DNA of 39,489 nt from Actinomycetes bacterium (lineage in GTDB: Bacteria > Actinomycetota > Acidimicrobiia > Acidimicrobiales > Bog-793). The position numbers and the translations under genes were made by a program. Positions 17,604-26,314 of this stretch are shown piece by piece (within the stretch, counting starts at the first letter, position 1; the number at the start of each line of letters is the position of its first letter). The DNA is taken from positions 1 through 39,489 of the forward strand of contig JAJZBI010000033.1 in the NCBI GenBank assembly GCA_021798985.1, read 5' to 3'. The notes under the pieces are model-generated. The model saw only the letters and a list, made by a program, of their open reading frames with translations. It was not told the origin of the DNA and made no database searches.

Positions 17604-19117
17604 TGCACCGGGTCGTACCGCCCGCCCCCCACGTCGAGCTGCGAGGGATCAGCAAGCAGTTCGGCGGGGTGCGGGCACTCCGCTCGGTGTCGCTGCAGAT
17701 CCGCGCCGGCACCGTGCACGCGCTCGTGGGCGAGAACGGCGCCGGGAAGTCGACCCTCGGCAAAGTGATCAGCGGGGTGCTGGCGCCCGACAGCGGCGAG
17801 ATGCAGCTGTCGGGCACGCCCGTCGCATTCCGCTCGCCGCGCCACGCGCTCGAGCACGGCGTGGCGACGATTGCGCAGGAGCTCGCGATCGTCCCCGAGC
17901 TCACCGCCGCCGAGAACGTCTTCCTCGGCGCCGAGCCACGCCGCGCCGGATATGTGCGCCGCCGTGACCTCTCTGAGCGCTACCACGCCCTGTGTGAGCA
18001 CGTGGGCTTCGCCGTGCCGGCCCACCAGCTCGCCGGCCGGTTGCGCACCGCCGATCAGCAAAAGCTCGAGATCCTGCGCGCCGTGGCGCGCGACGCCGCG
18101 CTCATCATCATGGACGAGCCGAGCGCGGCGCTCACCCGCGAGGAGACCTTGCACCTGCACGAGGCCATCTGTTCGCTGCGCGCCCGTGGCTGCACCGTGG
18201 TGCTCGTGTCGCACTTCCTGCGCGAGGTGCTCGAGCTCGCCGACGCGATCACCGTGCTGCGCGACGGCGCGGTCGTGCGGACGTCGCTCGCAAGCGAGGA
18301 GTCCGAGTCGACGCTGATCGAGGCGATGCTCGGTCGCAGCCTGGATGGGACCTTCCCGCCGAAGTCCCCGCCTGGCGCCGACGCTCCCGTGCGCCTCGCC
18401 GTCGAGTGGCTCTCGGCACCCGGCGTGCGCGACGCCACCTTCGCGGTGCGCGCGGGCGAGATCGTCGGCCTTGCCGGATTGGTGGGCGCCGGACGCAGCG
18501 AGCTCGTGCACGCGATCGTCGGGGCGCGGCGCGCACACGCGGGATCGGTCGCGATCGACGGCCGCCGTGCCACGCGGCGCAGCCCGCGGCGGATGCTGCG
18601 CGAAGGCGTGGTGATGATCCCCGAATCGAGAAAGGAGCAGGGGCTGCTCCTCGAGCGCTCTGTTGCCGAGAACACCGCCTTGTCGACCCTCGCCTCGCTG
18701 AGCCGGCTCGGTCTCGTGCGCGCCGGCCGCGAGCGCAAGGTGGTCACCGAGGTCCTCGCCAAGGTGGCGGTGCGGCCGGCGCGGCCCGAGGCCCCCGCCG
18801 GCGCGCTCTCGGGCGGAAACCAGCAAAAGCTGCTCTTTGCCCGCGCCTTGCTCTGCCAGCCGGCGGTGCTCATCGCAGATGAGCCGACGCGGGGCGTGGA
18901 CGTCGGCGCCCGGCGGTCGATCTACGACCTCGTCGTCGAGCTCGCCGGACAGGGCCTCGGCGTCCTGCTCGTCTCGTCCGACGTCGAGGAGGTGCTCGGC
19001 CTTTCGCACCGCGTGCTCGTGATGCGCGGCGGCGAGATCGTGCGCGAGCTCGATGGCATGGTGGCGACCGAGCACGAGGTGCTCGAGGCTGCGTTCACTG
19101 CACGTGGAGTGTCCTGA
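17603..19117 (+). CDS. Double ABC ATPase of a RbsA-type importer
   Basis: The 504-residue protein carries two nucleotide-binding domains, like RbsA (about 500). The first has Walker A GENGAGKST (residues 43-51), a degenerate signature (LRTADQQK) and Walker B LIIMDEP. The second has the degenerate Walker A GLVGAGRSE usual for this family, signature LSGGNQQK and Walker B LIADEPTRGVDVGA. It powers import of the solute taken up by the upstream binding protein. GTG 17603 overlaps the binding-protein stop by one base; GTG 17591 is an alternative start 12 bases upstream. Its stop overlaps the permease ATG (TGATG). Confidence 0.96.
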   Translation: MHRVVPPAPHVELRGISKQFGGVRALRSVSLQIRAGTVHALVGENGAGKSTLGKVISGVLAPDSGEMQLSGTPVAFRSPRHALEHGVATIAQELAIVPELTAAENVFLGAEPRRAGYVRRRDLSERYHALCEHVGFAVPAHQLAGRLRTADQQKLEILRAVARDAALIIMDEPSAALTREETLHLHEAICSLRARGCTVVLVSHFLREVLELADAITVLRDGAVVRTSLASEESESTLIEAMLGRSLDGTFPPKSPPGADAPVRLAVEWLSAPGVRDATFAVRAGEIVGLAGLVGAGRSELVHAIVGARRAHAGSVAIDGRRATRRSPRRMLREGVVMIPESRKEQGLLLERSVAENTALSTLASLSRLGLVRAGRERKVVTEVLAKVAVRPARPEAPAGALSGGNQQKLLFARALLCQPAVLIADEPTRGVDVGARRSIYDLVVELAGQGLGVLLVSSDVEEVLGLSHRVLVMRGGEIVRELDGMVATEHEVLEAAFTARGVS

Positions 19118-20124
19118 TGAGCCTCATCGACCTCCAAGAGCCGGCGAGCCCGGTGCCCAGCCGGCGCCTTGGCCTCGCGCGCTCGCGCCTGCGCGGCCTC
19201 GTCGATGTCCGCCGCGGTGGCATCTTGTTGCCCTTTGTCGCCTTGTTCATCGCCCTCTCGGCAACGAGCGGACCGTTCCTCACCAAGGCCAACCTCCTCA
19301 ACATCGTCGACCAGCAGGCCTCGACGCTGATCCCCGCCGCCGCGGCGACCCTGGTGCTCGTCTCTGGTGGGATCGACCTATCGATCGGCGCCGTCTACGG
19401 CCTCGCCGGCGTGACCGCGGCGCACCTCGCGCTCGTAACCAACCCGGTCATCGCCTGGGTCGCCGGCGTGGGGGTGGGCCTGCTCGTCGGACTCGTCAAC
19501 GGCTTCGTCGCCACGGTGGCGCGGATCAACGCTCTCATCGCCACGCTGGCGACGTCCTATGTCGTGAGCGGGATCTCGAGCCTCGCGACGGGCGGGAACA
19601 TCATCACCGACTTCAACCGGCACAGCTTCAACGACCTGGCCGGGACGAGCCTGTTCACGGTGAGGACGTCAACATGGGTGACGCTCGTCGTCGTCGTGGT
19701 GCTCGCGTTCCTGCTCGCCCGCTCGACGCTCGGGCGCTACATGTACGCGGCCGGCGGCAACGCCGAGGCGGCGCGGCTCGCCGGCGTGCGCGTCCACAAG
19801 GTGCAGATCATCGCGTTCGCCCTCAGCGGGACCGCGGCGGCGCTCGGCGGGGTGATCGACACCTCGCGGGTGCTGAGCGCGCAGTCCTCCTCGGGCGCCG
19901 ATCTCGCCTTCACCGTGCTCGCCGGGGTCGTCGTCGGCGGGACGAGCATCCTCGGAGGGGTCGGCTCGGTCTGGCGCTCGGTGGTCGGTGTCCTCTTCAT
20001 CGCCTTGATCGGCAACGGCTTCGACCTGCTCGGGCTGGATCCGCTCTATGAGCAGATCAGCCTCGGGGTGCTGCTGATCCTCGCCGTCGGCCTCGACGCC
20101 TGGACGAGGCTCCGGCGAGCATGA
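19117..20124 (+). CDS. RbsC-type ABC transporter permease
   Basis: The 335-residue membrane protein has about eight to ten hydrophobic helices and family blocks LVLVSGGIDLSIGAVYGLAG, RINALIATLATSYVVSG, GRYMYAAGGNAEAARLAGV and AGVVVGGTSILGGVGSVWRS. It forms the membrane channel of the importer, probably as a dimer. The ATG shares a base with the ATPase stop. The order binding protein, ATPase, permease and the one-base overlaps show a single operon that continues with catabolic enzymes. Confidence 0.96.
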   Translation: MSLIDLQEPASPVPSRRLGLARSRLRGLVDVRRGGILLPFVALFIALSATSGPFLTKANLLNIVDQQASTLIPAAAATLVLVSGGIDLSIGAVYGLAGVTAAHLALVTNPVIAWVAGVGVGLLVGLVNGFVATVARINALIATLATSYVVSGISSLATGGNIITDFNRHSFNDLAGTSLFTVRTSTWVTLVVVVVLAFLLARSTLGRYMYAAGGNAEAARLAGVRVHKVQIIAFALSGTAAALGGVIDTSRVLSAQSSSGADLAFTVLAGVVVGGTSILGGVGSVWRSVVGVLFIALIGNGFDLLGLDPLYEQISLGVLLILAVGLDAWTRLRRA

Positions 20125-20182
20125 TCGACGAGGAAGGGCACGCAAAGCGGTGGGACGCGGACGTGACTTGGGGAAGGCGACA

Positions 20183-20875
20183 ATGACAGAGGCTTCGGTG
20201 GTCGTGATCGGCGGCACCTCGGGAATCGGCCGGGAGCTCGCCGAGGAGTACCTGCGGCGCGGGAGGCACGTCGTCATCTCCGGGCGCGATCCGGCTCGCG
20301 CCGAGAAGATCGCCGCAGAGATCGGTGCCGACGCGATCGGCATCGGCGTCGACCTCGCCGAGCCCGAGACGATTGCCGACGCGCTGGGTGGCATCGGCGA
20401 GGTGACGCGCCTTGCGATCACGGCGATCGAGCGCGACGTGAACCGCATCGCCGACTACGATCGCCTCAGCGCGCAGCGCCTCGTGACCCTCAAGCTCGTC
20501 GGCTACGCCGAGGTCGTCCACACCTTGACGGCGCGCCTTCGCGACGACGCATCGATCCTGCTCTTCGGCGGCCTGGCCAAGGAGCGGCCCTATGAGGGAT
20601 CGACGACGGTGAGCACCGTCAACGGTGGCGTCTCCGGCATGGTGCACACGCTCGCCTGCGAGCTCGCGCCGATCCGCGTGAACGCGCTGCATCCCGGCAT
20701 CGTCGGTGACAGCCCCTATTGGGTGGGCAAGTCGCTGGACGCGGTCGTCGCGCGCACGCCGATCGGAAGGTTGGTGACGATGCGGGAGGTGGTCGAAGCA
20801 TCGGTATTTCTGCTCGAATGCGGCGGGATGAACGGAGCCGACTTGTTCGTCGACGGCGGCTGGCTCCTGCGATGA
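20183..20875 (+). CDS. Short-chain dehydrogenase/reductase fold protein lacking the catalytic triad
   Basis: The 230-residue protein has the SDR Rossmann nucleotide motif GGTSGIG (residues 10-16), the family segment LAPIRVNALHPGIV and the C-terminal NGADLFVDGGW. Aligning back from IRVN, the usual YxxxK is V143-S-T-V-N147, so both catalytic Tyr and Lys are missing. The catalytic Ser region reads LLFGGLAK with no Ser. Related short SDRs with VNG in place of the YxxxK are common in actinobacteria and have no agreed activity. It may bind NAD(P) or a ligand without classical SDR chemistry. ATG 20183 has GGGGAAGG upstream. It follows the permease by 58 bases in the same operon. Confidence 0.85.
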   Translation: MTEASVVVIGGTSGIGRELAEEYLRRGRHVVISGRDPARAEKIAAEIGADAIGIGVDLAEPETIADALGGIGEVTRLAITAIERDVNRIADYDRLSAQRLVTLKLVGYAEVVHTLTARLRDDASILLFGGLAKERPYEGSTTVSTVNGGVSGMVHTLACELAPIRVNALHPGIVGDSPYWVGKSLDAVVARTPIGRLVTMREVVEASVFLLECGGMNGADLFVDGGWLLR

Positions 20876-20924
20876 GGTTCGGTGAGGGCGCGGCCCGGGT
20901 GGTGGGCGACGACGGAGGTTGGGG

Positions 20925-22274
20925 ATGGGACTGAAGAGCTTTGGGCTGAACGCGGTGGACTGGGAGCAGCGGGTCGACTTCGACCGGCTGCGCCGCCAGC
21001 GTCTCGAGCGCCTCCGTGCCGAGCTCGAGCGCAGCGACCTCGGGGCGCTGTTGACCTTCGACTTCCACAACATCCGCTACATGACGGCGACCCACATCGG
21101 CACGTGGGCGATGGACAAGCTGATCCGCTTCGCCCTCTTGCCCCGCGGCGGCGAGCCGGTGGTGTGGGACTTCGGCTCCGCGGCGCGCCACCACGTCCTC
21201 TACAACCCCTGGCTCGACCACGGGTCGGGTGCGCACGGCGACATTGCGCCCGAGCACGGCTCGCGCCCGGGCATCTCGACCCTGCGCGGCGCCTTCAACC
21301 CCGCGGCGGGCCGGGCCGAGGAGGTCGCCAAGGCGATCGGGCGCGAGCTCGACAAGTACGGCCTTCGCGGCGAGCCCCTCGGCGTGGATGTCGCCGAGAT
21401 ACCGGTGCTCGCCGCGCTCGCCGAGCAGGGCGTGCGCGTCGTCGATGGCCAACAGGTCTTCATGGAGGCACGGCGCATCAAGACCGAGGACGAGATCTCG
21501 CTGCTCGTCGCCTCGACGTCGATGGTGGACGCGGCCTACGACGAGCTGTACGCGTTCTTGCGTCCCGGGGTGCGCGAGAACGAGTGCGTCGGCCTCGTTG
21601 CGAAGGCCCTCTACGACCTCGGCAGCGAGCACGTCGAGGGGGTGAACGCGATCTCGGGCGAGCGCTGCGCGCCGCATCCGCACGTCTACAGCGACCGGAT
21701 CCTTCGCCCCGGCGACCCGGCGTTCTTCGACATCTTGCACTCCTTCAACGGCTACCGCACCTGCTACTACCGGACCTTCGCGATCGGCAGCGCCAGCCCG
21801 GCACAGCGCGACGCCTACCGGCGCTGCCGCGCCTACATGGACGAGGCGATCGACCGGGTGAAGCCGGGGGCCACGACCGCCGACATCGTCGAGGTCTGGC
21901 CGAGCGCGCAGGAGTTCGGCTTCCCCGACGAGCTGGCGGCCTTCGCGCTGCAGTACGGGCACGGGGTCGGCCTGTCGATCTGGGAGAAGCCGATCTTCAG
22001 CCGCCTCGTCTCCCTCGAGCACCCCGAGGTGCTCGAAGAGGGCATGGTCTTCGCCCTCGAGACGTACTGGCCGGCTGCCGACGGTTGGTCGGCGGCGCGC
22101 ATCGAAGAGGAGCTCGTCGTCACCGCAGACGGCTGCGAGGTGATCACCAAGTTCCCTGCCGAGGAGCTGCTGGTGGCGGGCAAGCGCTACTGGACCGTGG
22201 ACGGCCCGCTCGCGACCACGCGGGACTCCCAGTCGCATCTCAACACGCGCAGCTGGCGCAACGGCGAGGCCTGA
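20925..22274 (+). CDS. Creatinase/M24 peptidase-family hydrolase with altered metal site
   Basis: The 449-residue protein has the creatinase N-terminal domain (about residues 20-185, with LLTFDFHNIRYMTATHIG) and the pita-bread catalytic domain. Xaa-Pro peptidases bind two metals through Asp, Asp, His, Glu, Glu. Here Asp269, His346 (YGHGVGLSIWE), Glu379 (FALETYWP) and a Glu of the IEEE run at 393-396 are present. The second Asp is Cys280 in FNGYRTCYYRTF. Creatinase itself also lacks this Asp, and DMSP lyase DddP is another non-peptidase in the fold. So a C-N or other non-peptide cleavage is more likely than dipeptidase activity. ATG 20925 has GGAGG 6 bases upstream. Confidence 0.85.
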   Translation: MGLKSFGLNAVDWEQRVDFDRLRRQRLERLRAELERSDLGALLTFDFHNIRYMTATHIGTWAMDKLIRFALLPRGGEPVVWDFGSAARHHVLYNPWLDHGSGAHGDIAPEHGSRPGISTLRGAFNPAAGRAEEVAKAIGRELDKYGLRGEPLGVDVAEIPVLAALAEQGVRVVDGQQVFMEARRIKTEDEISLLVASTSMVDAAYDELYAFLRPGVRENECVGLVAKALYDLGSEHVEGVNAISGERCAPHPHVYSDRILRPGDPAFFDILHSFNGYRTCYYRTFAIGSASPAQRDAYRRCRAYMDEAIDRVKPGATTADIVEVWPSAQEFGFPDELAAFALQYGHGVGLSIWEKPIFSRLVSLEHPEVLEEGMVFALETYWPAADGWSAARIEEELVVTADGCEVITKFPAEELLVAGKRYWTVDGPLATTRDSQSHLNTRSWRNGEA

Positions 22275-22309
22275 GGGTCGATCGGCACCGACAAGCAAGG
22301 GGGCGCGAG

Positions 22310-23779
22310 ATGCGCATTGGGGAGGACGCGCTGGAGCGCCAGCGCGCGAGCGGTGGGCCGGTGCTGCTCCGCGGGGGAACGGTGCTCACCATGGATCGCG
22401 CCGGGGTGATCGAGCACGGCGACGTGCTTGTCGAGGGCGAGCGGATCACGGCCGTCGGCCAGGGCCTGCCGGCTCCGGAGTCCGCCCTCGTGATCGACTG
22501 TGCCGGCGGCATCGTGATGCCCGGGATGGTCGACACGCACCGGCACATGTGGCAGACCGCGATGCGCGGCTTTGGCGCGGATTGGACGCTCACGCAGTAC
22601 TTCGTCTTCTACTACCTGCGGTGGGGATCGTGCTTCCGCCCCGAGGACATCTACGCCGGCAACCTCCTGGCGGCGATCGAGGCGCTCGACGCCGGCGTCA
22701 CGACGACGGTGGACTGGTCGCACGGCCTGCAGAGCCCCGAGTACGGCGACGCTGCCGTCGCGGCCCTGCGCGAGGTGCCGGGACGATTCGTCCTCGCGTA
22801 CGGCAACCTGCTCGGCGCCCCCTGGGAGTGGACCAAGGCCAAGGAGTTCCGCGACTTCGTCAGCCGCCACTTCTCCTGCCGCGACGACCTGTTGGGCCTG
22901 CAGCTCGCCTTCGACGTGACCGGCGACCCGGCCTTTCCCGAGCGCGGCGCCTTCGAGTCCGCCCGCGACCTCGACCTGGCGGTGACCACGCACGCCGGGG
23001 TCTGGGGGGCGACCAACGACACCGGCATCCGCCTCATGTCCGAGCACGGCTTCATGACCGACTCGGTCGTCTACGTGCACGCGACCACCTTGTGCGAGGA
23101 CTCCTACCAGCGGATCGCCGCCTCGGGGGCGCACGCCTCGGTCTCGACCGAGAGCGAGCAGAGCGCCGGGCAGGGCTACCCGCCCACCTGGCAGCTACGA
23201 CGCCACCGCATCCCGGTGTCGCTCTCGATGGACACGAGCGTGTGGTGGAGCGCCGATTTGTTCGCGGCGATGCGGGCGACGCTCAGCGCGGACCGCTCGC
23301 GCGAGCACCTCGAGGCGCACGTCAAGGAGGAGACCGTCGTCTCCAACGCGTTGCGCGCCGAGGACGTGGTCTCCTACGCGACCATGGGCGGCGCCGCCGC
23401 GCTCGGCCTGCAGGACCGCATCGGCAGCCTCATCGCCGGCAAGAGGGCCGACATCGTGCTGTTGAAGAACGAGCACTCGCCGGCGATGTTCCCGATCCTG
23501 CACCCCTACGGCCACGTCGTCTTCCAGGCCGGCCGGGGCGACGTGCACACCGTGATGGTGAACGGGCGGCTCGTCAAGCACGACCACCGCCTCATCGGCA
23601 TCGACCTCGACAAGGCGCGCGACGTCGTCGGCCGGACCGTCGAGTACCTGCAGGGCCAGCTCGGCCCCGAGTCCTGGCACGAGGCGATGAACCCCGAGCT
23701 GCCCGCCGCCGAGCTGATCCCGAACCCCTATACCTACACCGACTGGGACGGCGGCCGGGCCGCAGCTCGCCAGGCCTGA
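22310..23779 (+). CDS. Amidohydrolase-family metal-dependent deaminase/hydrolase
   Basis: The 489-residue TIM-barrel protein belongs to the cytosine deaminase / AtzA-TrzA branch. Metal ligands are DTHRH (His77, His79), TTHAG (His228), YVHAT (His257) and SMDTS (Asp308). The composite beta-sandwich is at both ends (LLRGGTVLTMDRAGVI and GKRADIVLLKNE). Known members remove ammonia or chloride from heterocycles or hydrolyse cyclic amides. The residues SVSTESEQSAGQGYPPTW near 277-294 replace the usual deaminase block, so the substrate differs from guanine or cytosine. ATG 22310 follows AAGGGGG. It lies 35 bases after the M24-like gene and 6 bases before the regulator. Confidence 0.92.
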   Translation: MRIGEDALERQRASGGPVLLRGGTVLTMDRAGVIEHGDVLVEGERITAVGQGLPAPESALVIDCAGGIVMPGMVDTHRHMWQTAMRGFGADWTLTQYFVFYYLRWGSCFRPEDIYAGNLLAAIEALDAGVTTTVDWSHGLQSPEYGDAAVAALREVPGRFVLAYGNLLGAPWEWTKAKEFRDFVSRHFSCRDDLLGLQLAFDVTGDPAFPERGAFESARDLDLAVTTHAGVWGATNDTGIRLMSEHGFMTDSVVYVHATTLCEDSYQRIAASGAHASVSTESEQSAGQGYPPTWQLRRHRIPVSLSMDTSVWWSADLFAAMRATLSADRSREHLEAHVKEETVVSNALRAEDVVSYATMGGAAALGLQDRIGSLIAGKRADIVLLKNEHSPAMFPILHPYGHVVFQAGRGDVHTVMVNGRLVKHDHRLIGIDLDKARDVVGRTVEYLQGQLGPESWHEAMNPELPAAELIPNPYTYTDWDGGRAAARQA

Positions 23780-23785
23780 GCGGCC

Positions 23786-24439
23786 GTGAGCAGCGCAGGC
23801 CGCCGCCTCGCTGGCCACTCGGCTGCCTCCCGCGAGGTCCGTTCGGACGAGCTCGGGCGCCGCCTGCGCGAGGCGCGCATCGCCGCCGGTCTCGGCGTGC
23901 GCGAGCTCGCTCGGCGCGTCGCGCTGTCCGCGAGCCTGATCTCCCAGATCGAGCTGAACCGCGTGGCCCCCTCGGTCGGCACGCTGTATGCGATCGCCAC
24001 CACGCTCGGTATCTCGATGGACAGCCTCTTTGGCGAAGCGGCGCATGTCGCCGCCGCGACGCGAGGCGCCGCGCCGCCGCCGGGCGCCGACGGGGCGGCC
24101 TTCGTGCTGCGGGCAGCCGAGCGGCGTCGGATCGTCCTTGCGCGCGGCGTCTGCTGGGAGCTGCTCATGCCACGGCCCGAACCCGGCGTCGAGTTCTTGG
24201 AGGTCACCTATCCGATCGGCGCCGGCGCCGGTGCCGCGCACCCGATCTGCCATCGCGGGCGTGACTACTGCGTGATCCTCGCCGGAACGCTCGTGGTGCA
24301 GCTCGGCGCCGACGAGCTCGTGCTCGAGCCGGGCGACTCGCTCGCCTTGGACGCCAGCGAACCGCACCGCTTCGCGAATCTGGGCGAGGTGCCGGTGCGA
24401 TCGGTGTGGATGGTGCTTGATCCCCGCGCCTCGCACTGA
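23786..24439 (+). CDS. XRE-family regulator with C-terminal cupin domain (copy 1)
   Basis: The 217-residue protein has a lambda-repressor-like helix-turn-helix (about residues 22-80: GVRELARRVALSASLISQIE, then PSVGTLYAIATTLGISMDSLF) and a small cupin barrel (about 115-215: RGRDYCVILAGTLVVQL, LEPGDSLALDASEPHRF). XRE-cupin proteins sense a small ligand with the barrel and control nearby catabolic genes. GTG 23786 lies 6 bases after the amidohydrolase stop, so it is the last gene of the transporter-hydrolase operon and may regulate it. It is a clear paralogue of the protein at 25501. Confidence 0.93.
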   Translation: MSSAGRRLAGHSAASREVRSDELGRRLREARIAAGLGVRELARRVALSASLISQIELNRVAPSVGTLYAIATTLGISMDSLFGEAAHVAAATRGAAPPPGADGAAFVLRAAERRRIVLARGVCWELLMPRPEPGVEFLEVTYPIGAGAGAAHPICHRGRDYCVILAGTLVVQLGADELVLEPGDSLALDASEPHRFANLGEVPVRSVWMVLDPRASH

Positions 24440-24449
24440 GGCGCGCGTC

Positions 24450-25334
24450 TCAGCGGTCCCGCTCTCGCCCAGACAGCCCCTGCAGCTGGGGCAAGAGGGC
24501 CAGGAAGTCGAGGTCCGCATAGCCCTGGCGGCAGGCGTCGTTGACGAGCGCGGCGAGCAAGGTGGAGACCGGCATCGCCACGCCGGCGGCGCCTGCGGCG
24601 TCGAGCACGAGGCCGAGATCCTTGCCGAGCATCGCCGTCGTGAAGGTGGCGTCGTAGTCGCGCGCGACCAGCGCGTCGCGCTTGTAGGCGATGAGGGGCG
24701 AGCCGACCGCCGAGGCCGACAGGACCTCGAGGTAGCGGGCGCGGCCGATGCCGTTCGCCTCGCACAGCACGATCGTCTCGGCGAGCAGCTCGGTCGTGGC
24801 AGCGAGGACCGCGTTCACCGCCAGCTTGACCACGCGTGCCGCCTCGCCCTCGCCCACGAAGAAGACCTTGGCGCCCACGCGCTCGAGTAGCGGGCGCGCC
24901 GCCGCGAAGTCGGCCGGATCACCCGAGGCGATGAGCCCGAGGTTCCCGGCGAGCAGGACGCCCGGGTTGCCGCTCACCGGGCAGCGCACGAACCGCCGTG
25001 CTCGTCCGGCTGCTGCGGCCGCGATCTGTGCGGAGGCCGCCGGGGAGATCGTGCTCATGTCGATGAGCAGCTGGCCCTCGCGGCCATGTGCGATCAGCCC
25101 GTCGGGACCGAGGTAGACGGCGAGCGCCGCGTCGTCATCGCTGAGCAGCGTGCACAGCTGCTCAGCGCCACCGGCGAGCTCGCCGAGGCTGCCGGCGAGG
25201 GACGCGCCCGCCTCGATCAGGGGAGCCGCCCGCTCCCTGGTGCGGTTCCACACGGTCACCTCGTGGCCGTCCGAGAGGAGCCGGCGGGCGAGCGCGCTGC
25301 CCATCTTGCCGAGCCCGGCGATCCCGACGCGCAT
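24450..25334 (-). CDS. Beta-hydroxyacid dehydrogenase (3-hydroxyisobutyrate / tartronate-semialdehyde reductase type)
   Basis: The 294-residue protein has the N-terminal NAD(P) motif GIAGLGKMGSALARRLL (GxGxxG), substrate-binding CPVSGNPGVLLAGNL, and the catalytic Lys170 in VVKLAVNAVLAATTE. The family interconverts beta-hydroxyacids and semialdehydes with NAD(P). ATG 25334 has GGAGGAGG upstream; the longer open frame runs over the divergent regulator. It ends 10 bases from the first XRE-cupin gene (convergent) and is divergent from the second. With the aldehyde dehydrogenase downstream it suggests the pathway passes through a semialdehyde. Confidence 0.92.
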   Translation of the reverse strand: MRVGIAGLGKMGSALARRLLSDGHEVTVWNRTRERAAPLIEAGASLAGSLGELAGGAEQLCTLLSDDDAALAVYLGPDGLIAHGREGQLLIDMSTISPAASAQIAAAAAGRARRFVRCPVSGNPGVLLAGNLGLIASGDPADFAAARPLLERVGAKVFFVGEGEAARVVKLAVNAVLAATTELLAETIVLCEANGIGRARYLEVLSASAVGSPLIAYKRDALVARDYDATFTTAMLGKDLGLVLDAAGAAGVAMPVSTLLAALVNDACRQGYADLDFLALLPQLQGLSGRERDR

Positions 25335-25365
25335 GGTTGTCCTCCTCCGTCTCGGTGAGCGGAGC

Positions 25366-25392
25366 CTTGACGCGCCGGGGGCGGGTGTCAAG
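25366..25392. promoter_or_regulatory. Inverted repeat in the dehydrogenase / XRE-cupin intergenic region
   Basis: CTTGAC (25366-25371) and GTCAAG (25387-25392) are perfect inverted arms 15 bases apart, a layout suited to a dimeric helix-turn-helix repressor. It lies 32 bases upstream of the dehydrogenase start and 108 bases upstream of the divergent regulator, where autoregulation would be expected. Confidence 0.5.
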
Positions 25393-25500
25393 CGCCACGC
25401 AACGCGAGGCCCTAAAGGGGCGTGCCGCCCTCCGCTACGGTAGTGAGGTGATCGCGCCCGCCGAGCTCGCCAGGCACCAGCGGCCGGGGGTCGTTGCCTC

Positions 25501-26187
25501 ATGAGTGCCAGTTCGAGCGCTGTGCGCGGTGCGACCTCGGGACGTTCGGGCGAGTTCGAGGGGATCGAGCTGCTCGGTGGCCGCCTGCGTGACGAGCGCG
25601 TCGCCCGTGGCATCGGTGTGCGCGAGCTCGCCCGTCTCGTCGACTGCTCGGCGAGCCTCATCTCCCAGATCGAGCGCGGCCGCGCCAACCCGTCGGTGAG
25701 CACGCTGTACGCGATCTCGAACGCGCTCGGGATCTCTCTCGATGCCCTCTTCGGCGCCGAGACCACCTCCGCCCCCGCCCCCGCCCCGGCGGCCGAGCGC
25801 CAGGTCCCGCGGCGGCCACGCACCGGCGCGCTGTCCTCGGTGGTGCTGCGCGCCCCCGATCGGCGCGTCATCAACCTCGAGCGCGGCGTGCAGTGGCAGC
25901 TGTTGATGCCGGTTCCCGAACACAACGCCGAGTTCATGGAGGTGACCTACGCCCCGGGGGGCGGGTCGACCGCCGACGACCACGCGATCCGCCACAACGG
26001 GCGGGAGTACAGCTTGGTGCTCGAAGGGACGCTCAGCCTCGAGCTCGGCTTCGAGCGCTTCGCGCTTGGGCCGGGGGACTCGATGGCCTTCGACTCGACG
26101 ATCCCCCACCGACTGTGGAATGAGGGGAACGTCCCGGTTCGAGCCGTCTGGTTCGTGGTCGACCGCTGGAGCACGCCGGCGCCATGA
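25501..26187 (+). CDS. XRE-family regulator with C-terminal cupin domain (copy 2)
   Basis: The 228-residue protein is built like the regulator at 23786. Its HTH is at about residues 25-85 (GVRELARLVDCSASLISQIE, then NPSVSTLYAISNALGISLDALF), followed by an Ala/Pro linker and a cupin (NGREYSLVLEGTLSLEL, LGPGDSMAFDSTIPHRL). The two copies share most HTH residues and the cupin frame but differ in ligand-side positions, so they may answer to related but different effectors. ATG 25501 has only a weak ribosome site. It is followed 127 bases later by the bicupin gene. Confidence 0.94.
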   Translation: MSASSSAVRGATSGRSGEFEGIELLGGRLRDERVARGIGVRELARLVDCSASLISQIERGRANPSVSTLYAISNALGISLDALFGAETTSAPAPAPAAERQVPRRPRTGALSSVVLRAPDRRVINLERGVQWQLLMPVPEHNAEFMEVTYAPGGGSTADDHAIRHNGREYSLVLEGTLSLELGFERFALGPGDSMAFDSTIPHRLWNEGNVPVRAVWFVVDRWSTPAP

Positions 26188-26215
26188 GCGGCGCTGGTGG
26201 CAGGTGGCGTCGTCC

Positions 26216-26244
26216 TTGCGCCAACCTCCGCTCGGGCGTATGTT
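26216..26244 (+). promoter_or_regulatory. Promoter of the bicupin-aldehyde dehydrogenase pair
   Basis: TTGCGC (26216-26221) and TATGTT (26239-26244) are 17 bases apart, a good sigma-70-type promoter. The tempting ATG at 26240 lies inside the -10 box, which argues for a downstream start for the bicupin gene. Confidence 0.55.
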
Positions 26245-26314
26245 CGGTGGCACTTCACACCCGCGGTCGGCCGTGCGCACCGCGGGCGCGACCTGGGGGG
26301 AGCTCGGAGCGGGC

